NCBI RefSeq assembly: GCF_024662015.1
Contig: NZ_CP102480.1
Coordinates: 2,638,501 to 2,702,500, forward strand
Origin: Nisaea acidiphila
GTDB taxonomy: Bacteria; Pseudomonadota; Alphaproteobacteria; Thalassobaculales; Thalassobaculaceae
Direction of reading: 5' to 3'
Length of the DNA: 64,000 bases
In this document: positions 32,847 to 41,725 of the stretch, in pieces
Layout of the letters: every line of letters begins with the position of its first letter
How positions within the stretch are numbered: position 1 is the stretch's first letter
The notes under the pieces: generated by a model
Database searches by the model: none
What the model saw: the letters and a program-made list of their open reading frames with translations, nothing else
What the model was told of the DNA's origin: nothing
Position numbers and translations under genes: made by a program

Positions 32847-33053
32847 TTATGACCGGTGGGAATTCCAGAGCACAAAGAAAAGATCCTGGCCGAGAGGATG
32901 TTCCGGGCAGGCGGTTTCCGAGACCGGCTCGCGACGCCTTTCGTCCGAACCATCTGTTTTTTCGGAAAAGTGAAATTTTTCAAGCTCCTGCATGCCAAGA
33001 CGTTGCAGGACGGAACCGCGGTTTCTGTTCTCGAAATCCGGTTCGTTGGACAA
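32847..33053 (-). CDS. Possible small protein with a strong ribosome-binding site
   Basis: A 68-residue ORF opening with MSNEPDFENRNRGSVLQRLG from a TTG at 33053. AGAAGGAG lies 7 bp upstream, a better ribosome site than many confirmed genes here. The product is charged and polar, without membrane or signal segments, and no family is recognised. It sits 61 bp upstream of the amidohydrolase on the same strand and may lead that transcript. The rest of the 449-bp gap (32786-33234) shows nothing else convincing. Confidence 0.4.
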   Translation of the reverse strand: MSNEPDFENRNRGSVLQRLGMQELEKFHFSEKTDGSDERRREPVSETACPEHPLGQDLFFVLWNSHRS

Positions 33054-33234
33054 AATGTCTCTCCTTCTGTGAGATTCCCCCGTTACTGGGCAGAGCTATT
33101 TCCTCACCAAATCACGGGTTGAGTCAAGGAATGGCCCCTCCTTCGTGAACCGCCCCGTGCGACACCGGTGGTTGCGGCGCGGAGGCCTCTGCGCCTAGTC
33201 TCGCTCTCGGCTCATCTGAAGGGACTCCGCGCTC

Positions 33235-34068
33235 ATGAAAACCATTGCCGATCTGATCGAGGACCGTTTCGGTCTGGAGACGGAGGCCGGCCGGGACATG
33301 CCGGCTGAAGGCGATCTCGCGAACATTCTCGGCCACCGGTCGCACCGCCGCTACAAGCCGGATCCGGTTCCGGAGAATCTGCTGGAAGTGCTGCTGTCCG
33401 CGGCTTTCTCGGCACCGGCGAAATCGGACCTGCAGCAATCCGGAATCCTGATCGTCCGCGACACGGAAAAGCGGAAGAAGATCGAGGCCCTGATGCCGGC
33501 CATGCCCTGGATCGCCGAGGCGCCGGTCTTCATGGTCTTTCTGGCCGACAACCGGCGGATCCGGCGGATCTCCGAGATGCGCGGAACGCCCTTCGCCAAC
33601 GATCACCTGGACTCGGTTCTGAACGCGGCGGTCGATGCGGGTCTGGTCCTGATGAACTTCATCCGGGCCGCGGAATCCGTCGGGCTCGGATGTTGCCCGA
33701 TCAGCGTGGTGCGCAATCACATCGAGACGGTCTCCGAGCTGCTCGAACTGCCGGAGCATGTCTTCCCGCTCTGCGGCTTCTGCCTCGGCTGGCCCGCCGG
33801 CGAAGGCCATATCAGCCTCCGCCTGCCGCCGAGGGTGATGGTGCATACTGATCGCTACGACGACAGCGGGCTGGAGGCGGAGGTCGCCGGATATGATGCG
33901 CGCCGCAGCGCGCGCTACCGGATCCCGGACGAAAAGCAGAGATTGGTCGATGAATACGGGCTGGCGCAAGATTACGGCTGGTCGGAGGACAAGGCGCGAC
34001 AAGTTTCCAAGCCGGAGCGCATGCAATTGGCCAAATATTTACGCAGCCAAGGATTCAATCTTGAGTGA
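33235..34068 (+). CDS. Nitroreductase-family flavoprotein
   Basis: A 277-residue FMN-dependent oxidoreductase. The family N-terminal motif is HRSHRRYKPDPVPENLL, with APAKSDLQQ after it, and the FMN phosphate region VGLGCCPISVVRNH and LCGFCLGWPAG appear in the second half. Members reduce nitro compounds, quinones or flavins with NAD(P)H. A C-terminal tail (from about residue 240, YGWSEDKARQVSKPERM) is longer than minimal members. It may share the region with the downstream transporter but has a 160-bp gap. Confidence 0.87.
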   Translation: MKTIADLIEDRFGLETEAGRDMPAEGDLANILGHRSHRRYKPDPVPENLLEVLLSAAFSAPAKSDLQQSGILIVRDTEKRKKIEALMPAMPWIAEAPVFMVFLADNRRIRRISEMRGTPFANDHLDSVLNAAVDAGLVLMNFIRAAESVGLGCCPISVVRNHIETVSELLELPEHVFPLCGFCLGWPAGEGHISLRLPPRVMVHTDRYDDSGLEAEVAGYDARRSARYRIPDEKQRLVDEYGLAQDYGWSEDKARQVSKPERMQLAKYLRSQGFNLE

Positions 34069-34228
34069 GCAAGCATTTCCGCTTTCGCGCATCCCGGAAA
34101 AAGGGCTGGCGTTGGATACGCGGATTTCCTAACGTTTTTCCCGTCGGGGATACCGCGCCGCGAGAAAAACAAAAAATGCGGTTCGGGCACGGGCCTGCGG
34201 TCTCCCTGGATGACAAGGGAGGAACTAG

Positions 34229-35482
34229 ATGCATTTCGTGAAAACGGAACTGCGCGCCGCTGCCATTGCGGCCGCTCTGACAGCATCGCTCGGTCTCGCC
34301 GCGGCTCCGGCCGAAGCGAAGGTCGACGGTGACACGATCATCCTGGGTTCGGCGATCTCGCTGACCGGGAAGTACTCGACCAACGGCATTCACGCGCAGA
34401 ACGGCTATGAGCTCGGCGTGAAGATGATCAACGACAATGGTGGCGTGACCGTCGGCGGCAAGAGCTACAAGTTCAAAGTCGTCTATTACGATGATGAGTC
34501 GACGCCGGCCCGCGGTGCCCAGCTCGCCGAGCGCCTGATCAATCAGGACGGCGTCAAATATATGCTTGGCCCGTACAGTTCCGGCCTGACCAAGGCGATC
34601 GCGCCGGTCACCGAGAAATACAAGATTCCGATGGTGGAAGCCGAAGGCGCCTCGCGTTCGCTCTTTACCCAGGGCTACCGCTACCTCTTCGCCGTGCTCT
34701 CGACCTCCGAGCAGTATCTCGCGAGCTCGATCGCGCTCGCGGCCGAGATCGCGGAGCAGAACGGCAAGAAAGCCTCCGACGTGAAAGTCGCGATGGCGTT
34801 TGAGAACGATCCGTTCTCGCTCGACGTGCGGGCCGGCGTGGTCGAAGACGCGGCGAAATACGACATGAAGATCGTGATCGACGACAAGCTGCCGCGCGAT
34901 CTTTCTGACATGACCTCGACTCTGACCAAGGTCAAGGCGCTGAAGCCGGACCTGCTGGTCGTCTCCGGCCACTCCAAAGGGGCCGCCACCGCGGGTCGCC
35001 AGATCTCGGAGCTGAAAATCAGTACGCCGATGATCGCCATGACCCACTGCGAGGCGGCGAAGGTGGTCGAGAAATACGGCGCCGATGCAATGGAAGGTCT
35101 TCTCTGCCCCACCCAATGGGCCGAGACGCTCAGCTACAAGGACGACCTGTTCGGGACCGCTGCCGAGTACGACGCGCTCTTCAAGAAGACCTTCGAGGGC
35201 TACAAGACCGTGCCGTACCAGTCGGCACAGGCGACGGCCGCGGTCATGGTCTGGAAGGACGCGTTCGAGCGCGCCAACAGCTTCGATACCGAAGCGCTGC
35301 GGGACGCGATCGCGGATACGAACATGACGACCTTCTATGGCGGCATCAAGTTCTCGCCGGAAGGCAACAACATCGCCAAGCCGATGGTGCTGCGTCAGAT
35401 CCAGGACGGCGAATACAAGGTGGTTGCCCCGGTGAAATGGGCCTCCTCCAAAGCGCGTCATCCGCGTCAGCCGAAATACTGA
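34229..35482 (+). CDS. ABC transporter substrate-binding protein, branched-chain amino acid/amide (HAAT) family
   Basis: A 417-residue periplasmic binding protein. The signal peptide (about residues 1-30, cleavage near AEA) is followed by a type I periplasmic fold: TIILGSAISLTGKYSTNG at the start, YYDDESTPARGAQLAERLI, and LVVSGHSKGAATAGRQI further on. First gene of a five-gene transport operon with AAGGGAGG ahead of the ATG. A long hairpin separates it from the permease genes, consistent with higher expression of the binding protein. The ligand could be an amino acid, amide or short aromatic acid. Confidence 0.88.
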   Translation: MHFVKTELRAAAIAAALTASLGLAAAPAEAKVDGDTIILGSAISLTGKYSTNGIHAQNGYELGVKMINDNGGVTVGGKSYKFKVVYYDDESTPARGAQLAERLINQDGVKYMLGPYSSGLTKAIAPVTEKYKIPMVEAEGASRSLFTQGYRYLFAVLSTSEQYLASSIALAAEIAEQNGKKASDVKVAMAFENDPFSLDVRAGVVEDAAKYDMKIVIDDKLPRDLSDMTSTLTKVKALKPDLLVVSGHSKGAATAGRQISELKISTPMIAMTHCEAAKVVEKYGADAMEGLLCPTQWAETLSYKDDLFGTAAEYDALFKKTFEGYKTVPYQSAQATAAVMVWKDAFERANSFDTEALRDAIADTNMTTFYGGIKFSPEGNNIAKPMVLRQIQDGEYKVVAPVKWASSKARHPRQPKY

Positions 35483-35500
35483 TCGCCTAACCGAGAGGGG

Positions 35501-35531
35501 AACGGCGGAAGGGCTTCGCTCTTCTGCCGTT
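35501..35531 (+). other. Intercistronic stem-loop after the binding-protein gene
   Basis: AACGGCGGAAG at 35501-35511 pairs with CTTCTGCCGTT at 35521-35531 with one weak position, and the loop can pair further. No T-run follows, so it looks like an RNA-stabilising or partially terminating hairpin that sets binding-protein mRNA above permease mRNA. It is 18 bp past the binding-protein stop. Confidence 0.5.
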
Positions 35532-35593
35532 TCCTATCCGTCGGACGCGTGCGGCGCGTCCCGACGCCTTTGCGGGAAGGGTTGCGACCTTAA

Positions 35594-36490
35594 ATGCTCG
35601 ACAATATTTCAATTCTGTTCCAGGCGCCGATCTTCGCCGTGGACCTGCTGGTGCAAGGGTTGCTGATCGGCGGGATCTTCGTCCTCGCCGCCTACGGCCT
35701 CGCGCTGGTCTGGGGCGTGATGAACGTGAAGAATCTCGCCCAGGGCGACATGGTGATCCTCGGCGGTTACGTCGCCTACCAGTGCACGCTCTGGGGCATG
35801 CATCCGATCATCGCGCTGCCGATTGCCTTCATGCTGCTCTTCGCGCTCGGCTGGGGCATCTACGCGACCATCATCCGACGCGTCGTCGACCGCGACATGT
35901 TCACGTCGCTGCTCGCGACATTCGGGCTCAGCCTGCTGATCCAGCAGGCGCTGAATCTGCGCTTCGGGCCGGAGGTCAAGATCGCGGAATCCGGTTTCGG
36001 CACGCTCGATTTCGGCGATCTGACCATTCCCGCGATCCGCTTCGTCGGGCTCGGACTGGCGGCGGTACTTGCGGTCGGACTGGTGCTGTTCATGCGCAAT
36101 TCCCGCATGGGCCAGGCGATCCGCGCGACGGCGCAGGATCCGCGTGCGGCCCGCGTGCTCGGGATCAACACCGACCGGGTCTACGCCTTCACTTATGCGC
36201 TGAACGCCGCGATCTGCGGCGCCGCGGGCGTACTGGTGGCGATGATCTGGAACATCCAGCCCTTCTACGGGATCGTGCATTCGATCCGGGCCTTCATCAT
36301 CGTGACCGCGGCCGGCCTCGGCAACCTTCCGGGCGTGGTCGTCGCCGGCTTCGGGCTCGGGGTTTGGGAGAACTATTCCGGCTTCATCTTCGGGGCCGAG
36401 TTCGCCGTCGCGGCCGTCGTCATCGTCCTCGTGCTGGTGCTGATGGTCCGGCTCTTCCAGATGTACCGGGTAAGGCAGGTGGTCCGATGA
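35594..36490 (+). CDS. livH: ABC transporter permease (LivH type)
   Basis: A 298-residue inner-membrane permease with about eight hydrophobic helices. YGLALVWGVMNVKNLAQGDMVILGGYVAY is the typical LivH start, and AICGAAGVLVAMIWNIQPFYG carries the family's coupling region. It forms half of the membrane channel with the next gene. Its stop overlaps the next start (ATGA). Confidence 0.9.
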   Translation: MLDNISILFQAPIFAVDLLVQGLLIGGIFVLAAYGLALVWGVMNVKNLAQGDMVILGGYVAYQCTLWGMHPIIALPIAFMLLFALGWGIYATIIRRVVDRDMFTSLLATFGLSLLIQQALNLRFGPEVKIAESGFGTLDFGDLTIPAIRFVGLGLAAVLAVGLVLFMRNSRMGQAIRATAQDPRAARVLGINTDRVYAFTYALNAAICGAAGVLVAMIWNIQPFYGIVHSIRAFIIVTAAGLGNLPGVVVAGFGLGVWENYSGFIFGAEFAVAAVVIVLVLVLMVRLFQMYRVRQVVR

Positions 36491-37545
36491 GCCCGCGGAA
36501 ACTCGATCTCTCGATCTACGGCGCGCTGATCGCCGCCGGGATCCTGGTGCCCCTGCTGGCACCGGCCTTCACCAGCCAGATGGCGGTGCTCTGGCTGATG
36601 GTGCTGATGGCCGTCACCTGGGACATGACCGGCGGCCAGATGGGTTATAACTCGCTCGGCAACATCACCTTCTTCGGGATCGGGATGTATGCCTCTGCGG
36701 TGGTGCAGATCGGCCTCGTTTACGATGTCGCCGAATACACCTCGGCGTTCGGCGCCATCAAGGTGGACTTCACGGAAGACCAATACTGGACCGGTCTTTT
36801 CCTCGGGATCGGTTTCGGCGGCGTGATGGCGACGATCTTCGCGATGATCGTCGGCCCCTTCATGCTCGGCCTGCGCGGTCCCTATTTCGCCATCGGCACC
36901 CTCGGCCTCGCGGTCGCGGTCGCCGAGATGGTGAGCGGCTGGCGCTATGTCGGCGGCGGCAGCGGGATCTCGATGCCGGTCTTCCCGGGGGCGGCGGGCA
37001 CCGGCTCGCTGGTCTTCTACATTCTCCTTTTCGCGCTTGCGATCCTCTCCCATCTGGTGGTCCGGGCGGTCCTGAAGACCCGTTTCGGTCTTGCCATCAA
37101 CGCGATACGGGACGACGAGGACAAGGCGGAGGCGATGGGCATCCACACCACCCGCTACAAGGTGATCGCCTGGATGATTCCGGCTTTCTTCATGGGCATG
37201 GCGGGCGCCGTTTTCGGCAACATGTCCGGTTTCATCGAGCCGCTCGAGGTTGCCTTCCCGACCGCGACTTTCGGCATCTTCATGGTCGCCATGGCACTGC
37301 TCGGCGGCAAGGGAACGATCTGGGGGCCGGTGCTCGGCGCCATTCTCTTCCACATCATCAAGGAAGTGACCTGGACCCATCTGCTCGGCTGGCAGTGGGT
37401 GGCGCTGGGCGCGATCATCATCATCAACATCGTCTATTTCCAGCAGGGCATCCTCGGCTGGGCGCAGGACCGCTGGCCGGCGCTCTTCGGCCTCACGGTG
37501 GACGAGCGAATGACCCGGACGGGACAGGCGGAGGCGGCGGAATGA
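36487..37545 (+). CDS. livM: ABC transporter permease (LivM type)
   Basis: A 352-residue permease with about ten hydrophobic segments. WDMTGGQMGYNSLGNITFFGIGMY and LRGPYFAIGTLGLAVAVAEM are LivM signatures, and GIHTTRYKVIAWMIPAFFMGMAGA is the ATPase-coupling loop. The ATG at 36487 overlaps livH, and its own TGA overlaps livG. The N-terminal portion is not extended despite a long open frame upstream in the same register. Confidence 0.9.
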   Translation: MSPRKLDLSIYGALIAAGILVPLLAPAFTSQMAVLWLMVLMAVTWDMTGGQMGYNSLGNITFFGIGMYASAVVQIGLVYDVAEYTSAFGAIKVDFTEDQYWTGLFLGIGFGGVMATIFAMIVGPFMLGLRGPYFAIGTLGLAVAVAEMVSGWRYVGGGSGISMPVFPGAAGTGSLVFYILLFALAILSHLVVRAVLKTRFGLAINAIRDDEDKAEAMGIHTTRYKVIAWMIPAFFMGMAGAVFGNMSGFIEPLEVAFPTATFGIFMVAMALLGGKGTIWGPVLGAILFHIIKEVTWTHLLGWQWVALGAIIIINIVYFQQGILGWAQDRWPALFGLTVDERMTRTGQAEAAE

Positions 37546-38291
37546 GCGGCAACCTTATCGAAGTGCGCGGCGTCTCCAAGAGCTTCGGAGGCGTCGTCGC
37601 GAACAAGGGGGTCAGCATCGACGTTGCCGAAGGCGGCATCACCGGGCTGATCGGGCCGAACGGATCGGGCAAGACGACGCTCTTCAATTCGATCGTCGGT
37701 TATCACCCGATCGACGAGGGCTCGATCCAGTTCAAGGGCCGGGAGATTTCCAAGCTCCGGGTGCCCGAGATCGCCCGGCTCGGCCTGCTCCGCACCTTCC
37801 AGCAGACCCGCATCTACTCGAAGATGGACTGCATGAAGAACATGCTGATCTCCGTCTCGCACCGGGACGAGGGCCTCGGCACCATGTTCGGCTCCATGCG
37901 GGACCGGGAAACAGAGGAGTTCGCGGAGGAACTGCTTGAGTTCGTCGGGCTCTACCAGAAACGCTTCCTGATTGCGGGCGAACTTTCCTTCGGGCAGCAG
38001 AAGCTGCTGGAATTCGCCATGGCTCTGATGAACCGGCCCGAGGTCCTGCTGCTTGACGAGCCGACGGCGGGGATCAACCCGACCCTGATCAACGGCCTGA
38101 TCGATCGCCTGAAACGGGCGAACGAGCAGTTCGGCATCACCCTCTTCGTCATCGAGCACAACATGCGGGTGATCATGAACCTCGCCGACCGGATCTCCTG
38201 CCTCGCCCATGGCGAGCTGCTGGCGACCGGGACGCCGGACGAGATCCAGAACGACCCGCGCGTGGTCGACGCCTATCTGGGAGCCCACTGA
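37542..38291 (+). CDS. livG: ABC transporter ATP-binding protein (LivG type)
   Basis: A 249-residue ATPase. Walker A GPNGSGKTT is near residue 40, signature LSFGQQKLLEFAMALM near 150, Walker B VLLLDEPTAGINP and the switch His in VIEHNM after it. LivG-type members have the HPIDEGSIQFKGREI segment seen here. The signature is LSFGQ rather than LSGGQ, which is common in this group. The start overlaps livM by 4 bp. Confidence 0.9.
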   Translation: MSGNLIEVRGVSKSFGGVVANKGVSIDVAEGGITGLIGPNGSGKTTLFNSIVGYHPIDEGSIQFKGREISKLRVPEIARLGLLRTFQQTRIYSKMDCMKNMLISVSHRDEGLGTMFGSMRDRETEEFAEELLEFVGLYQKRFLIAGELSFGQQKLLEFAMALMNRPEVLLLDEPTAGINPTLINGLIDRLKRANEQFGITLFVIEHNMRVIMNLADRISCLAHGELLATGTPDEIQNDPRVVDAYLGAH

Positions 38292-39175
38292 TGAGCGATA
38301 ACGAACATGAGGTATCCGTCACGGTGAGCGAGGCCAGGATCAGCGGCTACGGCAGCGGCGGCGTCGAGACGGTGATTTCCGTCGAAGAGGTGGTCAAGCA
38401 GGTCGAGGCGATCGCGGATGGCCCCGACCAAGCCAGGATCGATGCGTTGGCGGGGCCGGATCCCTATCTCTCGATCGAACACCTGAAGGCCGGCTACGGG
38501 AAGATGCAGATCCTGCATGACTTTTCGCTCAAGGTCGGCAAGGGGCAGTCCTGCTGTCTGATCGGTCCGAACGGGGCCGGCAAGTCGACGGTGCTGCACT
38601 CGATCTTCGGCTTCACGAATATCTTCTCCGGCAAGGTCGATGTCGGCGGCCAGGATGTGACTCACTATTCCTCGAACGAGAAGCTGAAGAACGCGGGCAT
38701 CGCCTACATCCTGCAGGACAAGTCCGTCTTCGGCGGCATGACCGTCGAGGAAAATCTCTGGATGGGCGGCTACCTGAAGGAGACCACGGCGGAGGCGAAG
38801 GAGGCGGCGGAGAAGATTTTCGAGAAGTACCCTCGCCTCGCCGCCCGCCGGAACCATCAGGCCAAGGTGCTGTCCGGCGGCGAGCGCCGCCTTCTCGAGA
38901 TCAGCCGGGCATTGGTCATGGAGCCGGAGGTGCTGCTGGTGGACGAGCCCTCGATCGGTCTCGAGCCGCGCTTCATCGACATGGTGTTCGAGATCCTCGA
39001 CGATTTGCAGCGGGTCGAGGGCAAGACCATCCTGATGGTGGAGCAGAACGCCAAGAAGGGGCTCGAATTCGCCGATATCGGCTACGTGCTGGTCTCCGGC
39101 CAGACCGCGATGGCGGGCACCGGCGAAGAGCTCCTGGCGAACCCGGAGGTCGGGCGGCTGTTCCTCGGGGGCTAG
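38291..39175 (+). CDS. livF: ABC transporter ATP-binding protein (LivF type) with N-terminal extension
   Basis: A 294-residue ATPase, longer than the usual 235 or so. Residues 1-58 are an acidic extension before the ABC domain begins at YLSIEHLKAGYGKM. Walker A GPNGAGKST is at 92-100, the signature is LSGGERRLLEISRAL and Walker B is VLLVDEPSIGLEP. The start overlaps the livG stop (TGATG), so the extension is truly translated unless an internal start is used. The stop shares CTAG with the convergent GFA gene. Confidence 0.9.
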   Translation: MSDNEHEVSVTVSEARISGYGSGGVETVISVEEVVKQVEAIADGPDQARIDALAGPDPYLSIEHLKAGYGKMQILHDFSLKVGKGQSCCLIGPNGAGKSTVLHSIFGFTNIFSGKVDVGGQDVTHYSSNEKLKNAGIAYILQDKSVFGGMTVEENLWMGGYLKETTAEAKEAAEKIFEKYPRLAARRNHQAKVLSGGERRLLEISRALVMEPEVLLVDEPSIGLEPRFIDMVFEILDDLQRVEGKTILMVEQNAKKGLEFADIGYVLVSGQTAMAGTGEELLANPEVGRLFLGG

Positions 39176-39642
39176 CGTTCCAGCCCGAGCCGTTTGTGCC
39201 AGGCTTCGATGCTTTCTTCCGGATAGCCGTCGAAGCACTGGTCCTTCGGGCCTTCATGCAGCGGCACCCAGTCCGGTTTGCTCCCGAGCATCAGGTGGGT
39301 GCGTTCCGGTGCGGCCGGCAGCGGGGTGTCGATGGCGCCGGCCTGCGGGTGCACGAGTTCCGGCCAGCGCGGGTCCCAGAGCCAGAGAGCTGAGCCGCAT
39401 CTGCTGCAGAAACTGCGCTCGGCGGGACTCTCGTCGCCTTCTATCCTGGCGTTGTATTTCGTGATGTGTTCCGCGCCCTCGATCTCGAGGCTTTCGAAAT
39501 CGCCCGAGAGATTGATCGCGTAGCCGCCGCTGCCGGCGGTCTTGCGGCAGATCGAGCAGTAGCAGAGATTGAACGGATAGGGGTGCCGGCTCTCCAGGCT
39601 GAAGCGCACGGCGCCGCAATGGCAGGAGCCTTCAAGCTTCAC
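39172..39642 (-). CDS. GFA-family (glutathione-dependent formaldehyde-activating-like) zinc protein
   Basis: A 157-residue zinc-binding protein of the GFA/CENP-V family. Cysteine motifs are SCHCGAVRF, CYCSICRK and SFCSRCG, and a conserved HPQAGAID lies in the second half. The founding member binds glutathione, but most homologues have no proven formaldehyde role. I prefer the GTG at 39642, with GGAG 7 bp upstream; an ATG at 39663 is in frame. It overlaps the rsmD end by 11 bp and is last in an rluB-rsmD-gfa run. Confidence 0.85.
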   Translation of the reverse strand: MKLEGSCHCGAVRFSLESRHPYPFNLCYCSICRKTAGSGGYAINLSGDFESLEIEGAEHITKYNARIEGDESPAERSFCSRCGSALWLWDPRWPELVHPQAGAIDTPLPAAPERTHLMLGSKPDWVPLHEGPKDQCFDGYPEESIEAWHKRLGLER

Positions 39643-40225
39643 CGAGTTTCTCCGTTCCCGCATCGACGCTGAAGTTAGGCCGGAAGAAATTGACCCGGGC
39701 ACGGCCATAGATGCGGCTCTCGACCTCGTCCAGCCATTCGGGAACTTCCAGCTCTTCCGACTTCTCGCATTCGACGACGACCAGCGTGTTTCCGTCGATC
39801 CAGCCGCGCTCGTGCAGCCGGTCGATTGCCGGGGCGGCCAGACCGCTGCGGTAAGGCGGATCCATCAGCACAAGTGAGACCGGACGCGGGCTGGTCCGTT
39901 GCAGGGTGAGCACGTCGCCCTCGATCACGGTCACGTCGCCCCCGGCTTTCAGGCGGGAAGTATTCTGGTGCAGCGCGGTCACCGCCTCCCGGTCGCTTTC
40001 GATGAAGAACACTTCCGCCGCACCGCGTGAGAGGGCTTCGAGGCCCAGCGCGCCGGTACCGGCGAAGACATCGACCACAAGGCCGTCCGAGACGGGATCG
40101 CCATGCTTGCCGCCGGCGAGAATGCCGAAAAGCGACTCGCGCGTCCGGTCCGCCGTCGGCCGGGTCGTCCAGTTCTCAGGGGCGACGAGTTTGGTTCCGC
40201 GATGTTTTCCCGCGACGATCCGCAT
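39632..40225 (-). CDS. rsmD: 16S rRNA (guanine966-N2)-methyltransferase
   Basis: A 197-residue AdoMet methyltransferase that modifies G966 of 16S rRNA. It begins [13 protein letters not shown], the RsmD N-terminus. The AdoMet motif is [19 protein letters not shown] and the catalytic motif is MDPPYRSG. The start lies 50 bp inside the upstream pseudouridine-synthase gene, so the two rRNA-modifying enzymes are translated together. Confidence 0.93.
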   Translation of the reverse strand: MRIVAGKHRGTKLVAPENWTTRPTADRTRESLFGILAGGKHGDPVSDGLVVDVFAGTGALGLEALSRGAAEVFFIESDREAVTALHQNTSRLKAGGDVTVIEGDVLTLQRTSPRPVSLVLMDPPYRSGLAAPAIDRLHERGWIDGNTLVVVECEKSEELEVPEWLDEVESRIYGRARVNFFRPNFSVDAGTEKLGEA

Positions 40226-41159
40226 GTTTCTCTCCACGAGCCGGCCGCGGTTTTGCATTTCCCCGGGCCGTATTCTGCTTGGACGCCGTGCCGCGCGTCG
40301 AGCGTTTTTCGCCGCCGCTTGCGGCTTGCCCCTGTTCCTTGCCCGGCTGGCGTCGCGGACCTTTGAACGGTGCCTTCGGTTTTGCCGTCGCGGTGCCGGT
40401 CTTCTTTTCTTCCTTGAGGCCGAGCTGTTCCTTCAGCGTCGCCTGCCGAACCTCCGCGACCTCTCCTGCCGGCAGTTCGCCAAGCTGGAACGGGCCGTAG
40501 GAGACCCGGATCAGCCGGTTCACCTTGAGGCCGACATGGTCCATCAGCTTGCGGATCTCGCGGTTCTTGCCCTCGCGGATGCCGAGGGTGAGCCAGGTAT
40601 TCGACTTGCCCTCGATGTCGCGCTCGACGGTGACCGGGCCGTACTTGATGCCGTCGACCGTCGGTCCCTTGCGGAGCAGGGCGATCGATTTCTCGGTGAT
40701 CGAGCCGTAGACCCGGACCCGGTATTTACGCAGCCAGCCGGTGGCCGGAAGTTCCAGAAGACGCGAGAGTTCGCCGTCATTGGTCAGGAGCAGCAGCCCC
40801 TCGGTGTCGAAGTCGAGCCGCCCGACGGTCACCACGCGCGGAAGGTCGGGAGGTAGCACGTCGAACACGGTCTCCCGGCCTTCGGGGTCCTTGTTGGTCG
40901 TCACCACGCCGCGCGGCTTGTGGAAGCGCCAGAGCCGGGTGGGCTCCAGCACCGGCAGGTCGCGGCCGTCGACCCGGATGCGGCTTTCCGCCGTTACGGT
41001 GATCGCGGGGCTGTCCAGCACCTTGCCGTCCAGCTCGACCCGGCCGGCGGCGATCCATTGCTCGGCCTCGCGGCGCGAGCAAAGCCCGGCGCGGGCGAGC
41101 CTTTTCGCGATCCGCTCGGCGCCGCGATCCTCGGTGAAGACTTTGCTGAAATCGGTCAT
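40176..41159 (-). CDS. RsuA/RluB-family pseudouridine synthase with long basic tail
   Basis: A 327-residue protein. An S4 RNA-binding domain (residues about 15-70, [20 protein letters not shown]) is followed by a catalytic domain with the signature [17 protein letters not shown], whose aspartate attacks the uracil, and [14 protein letters not shown]. From about residue 235 the tail is Lys/Arg/Ala-rich and probably disordered, as in RluB-type 23S rRNA enzymes of alphaproteobacteria. RluB (position 2605) is the best guess; RluF or RsuA are alternatives. Confidence 0.88.
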   Translation of the reverse strand: MTDFSKVFTEDRGAERIAKRLARAGLCSRREAEQWIAAGRVELDGKVLDSPAITVTAESRIRVDGRDLPVLEPTRLWRFHKPRGVVTTNKDPEGRETVFDVLPPDLPRVVTVGRLDFDTEGLLLLTNDGELSRLLELPATGWLRKYRVRVYGSITEKSIALLRKGPTVDGIKYGPVTVERDIEGKSNTWLTLGIREGKNREIRKLMDHVGLKVNRLIRVSYGPFQLGELPAGEVAEVRQATLKEQLGLKEEKKTGTATAKPKAPFKGPRRQPGKEQGQAASGGEKRSTRGTASKQNTARGNAKPRPARGEKHADRRGKTSRNQTRRP

Positions 41160-41246
41160 GGATCAGGTCTTACGCGCGGGCGCGCGCGGATGCAACGCGC
41201 ATCCAAATCAGTTGGAGGCGGGCGTGCTTGCCGCTAGGAAGGAAAG

Positions 41247-41714
41247 ATGGACGAGACACGCGAAAATCCGATGGCGCTCGCGCTCGCCGAGGCCGAAGCG
41301 GCGGCGGCACGGGGCGAGGTGCCGGTTGGCGCCGTGGTGACCGATGCGGAAGGCCGGGTGCTGGCCTCCGCCGGAAACCGGGTCGAGGAGCTGAACGACC
41401 CGAGCGCCCACGCGGAAATCCTGGCGATCCGCGCCGCCGCGGCGAAGACCGGTTCGCCGCGCCTGACCGGCTGCGACCTTCACGTCACGCTCGAGCCCTG
41501 TCCGATGTGCGCGCAGGCGATCAGCTTCGCCCGCATCCGCCGGCTCGCCTTCGGCGCCTACGACCCGAAGGGCGGCGGCGTGGAGCATGGGCCGCGCATC
41601 TATCACCAGACGACCTGCCACCATCAGCCGGAAGTGGTCGGCGGCGTCGAGGAACGCCGCGCCGGCGATCTGCTTCGGGAGTTCTTCCGGGACCGCCGCC
41701 CGGACCGCAGCTAG
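41247..41714 (+). CDS. tadA: tRNA-specific adenosine deaminase
   Basis: A 155-residue zinc deaminase that converts A34 to inosine in tRNA-Arg. The catalytic motif [11 protein letters not shown] provides a zinc His and the proton-shuttling Glu, and PCPMCAQAI gives the two zinc cysteines. N-terminal residues [19 protein letters not shown] fit the family. It is divergent from the pseudouridine-synthase gene and followed after 11 bp by the sirtuin gene. Confidence 0.93.
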   Translation: MDETRENPMALALAEAEAAAARGEVPVGAVVTDAEGRVLASAGNRVEELNDPSAHAEILAIRAAAAKTGSPRLTGCDLHVTLEPCPMCAQAISFARIRRLAFGAYDPKGGGVEHGPRIYHQTTCHHQPEVVGGVEERRAGDLLREFFRDRRPDRS

Positions 41715-41725
41715 GGGAAGCTGAC

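Noticed and set aside
34170-34200. Possible sigma-54 promoter (GGGCAC...CTGC) before the binding-protein gene
   Set aside because: The GG and GC elements do not fit the consensus register and spacing at the same time.
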